From: Amaurobius ferox
Lineage: Eukaryota > Arthropoda > Arachnida > Araneae > Amaurobiidae
Assembly (NCBI GenBank): GCA_951213105.1
Contig: OX578139.1
Span: forward strand, 68,748,754 to 68,812,753
Length of the DNA: 64,000 nt
Reading direction: 5' to 3'
Shown in pieces: positions 58,991 to 64,000 of this stretch. A program made the translations under genes and the position numbers. The first letter of the stretch is position 1; each line of letters begins with the position of its first letter. Under the pieces are notes generated by a model. It saw nothing but the letters and a program-made list of their open reading frames with translations. It did no database searches and had not been told where the DNA came from.

Positions 58991-59254
58991 TGACAGAAAG
59001 ATAGTTAACACTTCTCTTCCATACACTTAGAATTTGCAAGAATGTCATATGTCGCCATTTTCTTATGCATAATAAATCCTGACGCGTCCAACAAATGATT
59101 TTTTTTAAATAACAAATTCAGATAATACTTCTGTCTTTCTATATATTAACAAGTAAAAGCAAAAAAAGGTAGTTTTTTCTTAGGGTATCCACTTTTATTA
59201 TTTGTATGCAATTTAAATGTATGAAAAATGTATTTATTAAAAATTTTACTCTAG

Positions 59255-59545
59255 TAACATGCCAATATTTGTAGCCAATGTAGAACCAAAATATGTCCAA
59301 TATGAAATGTGGGCATTTTGACAATTTTGTGTCAATATTTGCCTCCAATATTGGTCAATACTGGCTGTTTCATTTTTATAGATAACATTAGTATGCCTCT
59401 CCAATATTTAGTTAATATTGCCATGCCTATATATACCAAATATGTAGCTAGTAATAGTTGCCAATATATTCCAAATACTGAAAGCATTTTCAATGTGGCG
59501 CCAATATTTCCGTAATATTATAATTACGAATTATAGCCAATATTG
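59255..59545. repeat. Cluster of CCAATATT / AATATTGG motifs
   Basis: About ten CCAATATT-like motifs on either strand within 290 bases (for example 59261, 59346, 59401, 59462, 59501, 59534). AT-rich and semi-palindromic. Open frame 59309-59515 is a by-product. Confidence 0.6.
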
Positions 59546-60026
59546 GTTTGTCAATTAAATTAAATATACATTTTTCATTTTACCAGAAATAAATGTAGCA
59601 AGTCATAATATAATACATTTTCATGTAAAATTTTCACAATGTTTTTCAAAATAAGTTTGTGCTAACGTGAAATGTCCCATTCATTTCAAAATGCTCATTG
59701 GTATTTCAGTAGAAAATTTTGGATCAATAAAAATGGGTAAATCTTCTCATCGATCAAACTTTATCCTTAAACTTCAGTTAGGGCCTTTCAAGGATGATAG
59801 ATAAAGTGGATTTTTCCTTTACTAAGAGTACGGGCCAACATTTTCGTAAAATTCCACATGTATATTTTATTTGAGCATTCTATAAGTATATGTAATTATT
59901 TGCCGAGTTAAGGTCCATTGCTATTTGACATAGTTCATTGTCGACTGTATTAAATTTTATAACATTTTATAATATCAATACCTAAAACTAAAATGAACTG
60001 CTGCTACTTCTTTTTCTTCGAAACAG
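59546..60026. other. AT-rich, nothing recognised
   Basis: No gene or structured element was seen here. Confidence 0.4.
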
Positions 60027-60312
60027 ATCGTCCGACCTACCCGAACTTGAAAAGTATGTGTTTGGGGAAGTTGAAAGGTATGCATTGTGCAGAGAAGTGT
60101 CACCCAATGTAGACCGAAACCCAGCGGAGGCGGCAATCACGAGGGACGCACCCTCCTTTCCTTACCACCAACCTCTCGAAAGGACTTACGGACCCACATA
60201 TGTACTGTGCTCGTACTCCGAGGGAACACGGGAACAATTTGTTCAGAGGCGGGAATCTAACTCGTGTCATCCGAGTGGAATCCCCACACTTTAACCACTG
60301 GGCTGTCCTTGC
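60027..60312 (-). repeat. tRNA-SINE family 1, minus-strand copy
   Basis: The reverse complement has an A-box-like 'GGACAGCCCAGTGGTTAAAG', a B-box-like 'CGAGTTAGATTCCCGCC' and the body 'CCGAGAGGTTGGTGGTAAGG' and 'CCGCTGGGTTTCGGTCTAC'. It ends at the 'GGTAGGTCGGACG' phrase shared with 49505-49745. Confidence 0.8.
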
Positions 60313-60368
60313 TGCTTGTAAAACAAGAAGTTACACAATTTTCTCGTACGAAGTTTGACTACAATTGT

Positions 60369-60556
60369 TTCAAGGGTGTTATAAGCACCCTTCTTTAGGT
60401 GCTTACCATCACAGTTGGAACAGTGTGCACCATTAACAAAAGCTAAGAATATAGCTTGCCTCTTCATAGTTCACTCTCGGCTTTTATTAAGGGTGCATAC
60501 TGTTCCAATTGTGCTGGTTTGGCCTGAAGAAGGGGAGTTATAACACCTTGAAAAAG
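60369..60556. mobile_element. 188-bp hairpin (foldback MITE)
   Basis: The left arm (60369-60443) and right arm (60482-60556) are inverted repeats. 'CAAGGGTGTTATAAGCACCC' pairs with 'GGGGAGTTATAACACCTTG', and 'GTTGGAACAGTGTGCACC' pairs with 'GGGTGCATACTGTTCCAAT'. Loop about 38 bases. Confidence 0.8.
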
Positions 60557-60625
60557 TATAGTCACTTAACTGACATGTGCCTGCTTTTGAACAAGAAAGT
60601 TGTATAAGTTCTTAACAATGCCTCC

Positions 60626-61936
60626 TTTTTAACACTTTACAACAAAGTTGAAAAGTGTTTATGACTTTGTTCATTCTGTCTGTCTGTCCGTTAGCACGAT
60701 AACTGCCGTAAAAATGACTTAATCAAAATGAAATTTTAGTATGTTGTTCAGACGGTCTGTAGGACCTATGGGAATATAAATGAATAATATCACCCAATTA
60801 GTTTTAGATTGAACCCGGGTTGAAAAAATGAAATACATTGAGCCTTATGGGACCTAATTTTTCAAACATTTTTTAAGCGGATTTAAAATTCACAAATTGC
60901 TTCGAAAATTTTAGGTAATGTTCAAATTGTTCCATAAAATATATAAAAAAAAAATTCAGCGAAATATATTCAGTAGTTTTTTAAATAAAAATTAAAATAA
61001 TAATTACACCTCTTATATGAAACGATCACGTGACCATGATATGAAACGATCACATGACCCACTTCAAAATGATATATGGCATCCATCTTGTTTCAAAATC
61101 GGAATTTTTCTAAGTCCTTTTTAATTCATATTGAGTGTTGTATCCGTCATAAAACTACTTTATTTTTGCTTAAATTCTGTGCATCTACATACTGAAACAA
61201 CGCAATGGCAATATATTGGAGTTTAAATGCTCATCTAAATTTGATTGTTTCTACAACTAAGCCTATTTTTCACCTACGTAAAATGTAAACAGCAAAATAT
61301 GTAGAATGAGTTGTATTAGAATTCCTGTATTTTTTAACACAAAATAATTTAGTCCATGGAGTCTGCATGGCTGATATGAATGAAATATTAATTGATTTTA
61401 TAAAGAGAAGGACGATATTTTTCTATGAAGTTTTAAGCATAGAGTTTAATTATCTGTAGCTCCATGGTCTTAAATAAAATGTTTAAATAAAATAAATTAT
61501 TATAGTATTGTGATGAATGAAATGAATGGGAGAAAGTTATGAATGAAATCCTGTTTTTATAGAGAGATCCAGGCGTGTTATTTTTTCTATGACGTCATTT
61601 GAATTAATTTCAGTTGTTTTCGATGAAGTTTTCAAATATAATGAATTATCGCAGTATTATGATAATTCTAAAACTATTACCGAGGAATGTATAACATTTT
61701 AGAGATGTTTAAACCAGGCAATTTATATTTCAATGCCGTCATTTGAATGAAGTTCATTTTATTCGATGAAGGTTTAAGTTTTCAAATATAATAAATTAAT
61801 GCAGTATTCTGATAAGTTTCAAAATATTACCGAGGAATGTATTGCATTTTAGACTTGTTTAAATAAAATTGCATTGAAGTTGGAAAGTGTCTCATAATCA
61901 ATGCTTTAAGCATAAGCATGATCGATCTTTCTTGTT
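60626..61936 (-). repeat. Family A, complete copy 3, inverted (1.31 kb)
   Basis: The reverse complement aligns end to end with 29465-30787 and 36933-38244. The terminal hairpin (AACACTTTACAAC...) is at the low-coordinate end and the CTGTCTGTCTGTC tract at about 60676-60690. The 'CAAATGACGTCATAG' block is at 61590-61605 on the minus strand. Confidence 0.85.
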
Positions 61937-63518
61937 TATTTTTCGATATGCTTACTCGCTATAACTTTTACTAACACTTGTTATTAACATCACGTGGGCT
62001 CTTCGCTCAACATTTTGACGGGAACTTTCTCGGCTCCCAGAACACGTAAACATTTTCAGCTATAAAATTTTCACGTCAATACGTCATTTTAATGGACTCG
62101 TTCCGCATATTGCTACCACAGCACGTAGAGACTCTCGGAACATTTTCATTTACTAAATCTTTACGTTTTTGCATTACGTCGCTATGCAATTTAGGCATAA
62201 CTATGTTTTTGACTTTTTCTCGTCTTTTCTTTGCGAATTTCAGTTCAGCGTATTTAGCTGAAACATTGTTCCGGTTCTAAGACGTTGATCAATTAATATT
62301 ATAAACACTTTGATTTACTTGTCTGTTTATGTATCTATCTCTGGGTAACGCTGCTACAAAATGTTGCCAAACATGTTTCAATCACGGAAAAACATTTCAA
62401 TTTAGATTCTAACCCAGACCATCAGCATTTTTATAACTCTCCATGAGAACACCAAATTTTTCCGATCACCCTTTGATTGTACACCTTCCCTGCTGCTTGA
62501 ATTCAGTGTTCATATTAAAAACCGGAGAAATTCCTATTCTTCCGGATTCTTCTTAACTAATGAAATGTTTGCTTGAACGCGGTCCGTTTCCTTTTTTTCA
62601 AAGAAATATTTTAAAAGTAAATTATTATTCTGTTAAACCTTTTCACATCATCAGAGTGATTGCATTGTCTAAAACAATAAAAGCAAATGTTTCCTCCTTT
62701 CAAATTATTTTCAATTTTTCTTCCTTAGTAATCTTAAGTTCACAATTTTTTTTTTCTTCCAAAGGCTTAGATAAAATCAAAAATAACTTATCTCTTTTAA
62801 AACGGACGGCATGGGCGTCAGGTTTACATTCTAGAGTACAATACTACACTAGCGAACTTTACCCGATAGCAGTTACTAAATATAGCAAGCAGTTTTTATG
62901 GCAATTAGTTATTAGAAAATTTTGCCTCCGCCGTAACAGCTGTACCATTTACGTTGAACAGTTTTCTGAGGTGTAAACCCGCGCAGCAGACGTGTGATAC
63001 CCCTAAAGAAGAATGAAAATGTCATGCAATTCGTGTACACTCGAATAGCAGACCTGAAACCCCTTAAAAGTATTGAAAATTTTATATTAATCGGAGCTAC
63101 AAGGGCTAAGATAGATCAAAATACCGATAAAAATATGGAGAGAGTTATAATCGGAATTTTGCCTCTACGACGGACACGAATGAAATCGCAAATTCAACAA
63201 CCGTAGCACAAGTCGACCAATTGCACCCATAATTTTGTTTTTCTATTCCTCTTCTGATACGATCACCGAATACAAATTGCAAATTTCTTCCGAAAGTCTC
63301 AAACCAGCTCTGGTCATGACGTCAAGCGTCAACGATAACGAAATTTTCTACAATAGATTTAGTCATGGTGAGAACTCTCTAACTCCAATGATTCAATTTT
63401 AGCGCTCTAGACAATATAATTATTTTAAATTGTTTAAATGATCTAAACATTTTATTTCTTTTGAAGTAGCAACATCGTCTGCAAAGTTAAATTTTGAAGA
63501 TGAATTGCCCAAAAGCAA
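61937..63518. other. Unclassified 1.6 kb; no recognised gene
   Basis: Two open frames, 62092-62280 and 62560-62976 (138 codons), are not recognised and read as low-complexity Phe/Ser/Leu. 62338-62395 is the inverted counterpart of 20007-20063. GC rises at 62930-63340. May contain an unknown TE. Confidence 0.35.
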
Positions 63519-64000
63519 ATCTGATGTGGCCAGCACATGACTTTCCTTATATAATGCAATGAATTTACTACTTTTACAGTAACGAAAAATATATTTTTTT
63601 TATAGTAGATATTTATATTCTTTCCAAGATATTGAATTTTCGTAAATGAGTCGTCATTTTCATTGATTTAGCGTCATTTTTATCCATTTGGCGAGTTTAT
63701 CGTTAATTTAGCAACATTTAAAAAAGCCGCCAAGTTGGCGATATTCCACTAAATTCGCCGCTAAAATCTCGCCAAGAGTTATAGACGGAGAAATAAGTTA
63801 TTCTTACAGCAGATAGAGAACTATTAGCGTTCAAATACAAAAGTATTACTCAAAGTATCTTTTTTCATGAATGGAACGAGCAAGATCCACGAGAATGATG
63901 TCACCAAATTTATCGCATGGTATTACATATGAAAAGTGAACATGTTTCTCAATAGGAAATATTTTTTTTTATTTTATATGACTTTTTGATATTTTTTTTG
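63519..64000 (+). mobile_element. Family B MITE-like element, copy 6 (cut by window end)
   Basis: Starts CAAATCTGATGTGGCCAGCA then CATGACTTTCCTTATATAAT and continues through 'TTTGGCGAG', 'GCCAAGTTGGCGATATTCC' and 'AATGGAACGAGCAAGATCC' to the window edge. Confidence 0.85.

Noticed and set aside
62560..62976. 138-codon plus-strand open frame
   Set aside because: No domain, signal or homology recognised; composition looks like AT-rich chance. Left unannotated as a gene.

Overview
The window is a stretch of AT-rich, intron-bearing, transposon-dense animal nuclear DNA. Codon use, GT-AG introns, many microsatellites and tRNA-derived SINEs rule out a prokaryote. The one host gene encodes a protein with the sequence signatures of an arthropod D2-like dopamine receptor, and the Tc1/mariner and SINE content fits an arthropod, possibly a chelicerate such as a spider (inference only).

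Host gene (minus strand, 27282 down to 7091): five coding exons with perfectly matching splice phases encode a complete 498-residue D2-like (INVDOP3 / D2R type) dopamine receptor. It has five N-terminal glycosylation sequons, seven membrane segments, the TM3 aspartate, three TM5 serines, CWxPFF, NPxxY and a short Cys-containing tail. The TM3 motif is DRF instead of DRY. The gene spans about 20 kb because its introns are full of mobile DNA. No other intact host gene was recognised.

Intron 2 (12237-20484) is the most structured part. It holds an AT microsatellite, two adjacent foldback palindromes (12596-13122 and 13123-13801), and a reverse-transcriptase element with about 300-bp inverted ends (13931-16811) that was later split by a nearly intact Tc1 transposon (15036-16359). 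Two tRNA-SINE copies and an old MITE follow. Intron 1 (20595-26946) holds a GC-rich block of degenerate tandem units (22785-23560), a TTAA-ended element carrying a second TTAA-ended palindromic MITE inside it (24892-25856), and SINEs.

Upstream of the receptor (27283-64000) the sequence is almost wholly repeats. There are three full copies of a 1.3-kb non-coding family (A; a fourth, partial copy opens the window) and five full or nearly full copies plus remnants of a roughly 0.95-kb MITE-like family (B) carrying an internal (CA)n tract. A Helentron-like (HINE/pearl-like) array of about 300-bp units lies at 34853-36556. A Tc1 pseudogene is interrupted by a 1.67-kb TG...CA insertion with a short target duplication. 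A 3.16-kb mariner-type element has long inverted repeats, one of which carries a 685-bp insertion. SINE copies and a 188-bp hairpin complete the list.

No multi-gene pathway or new biochemical system is visible. The most unusual things are the DRF receptor, the reverse-transcriptase element with inverted long ends, and the layered nesting of elements. All coordinates of repeats are by-eye alignments and may be off by several bases.
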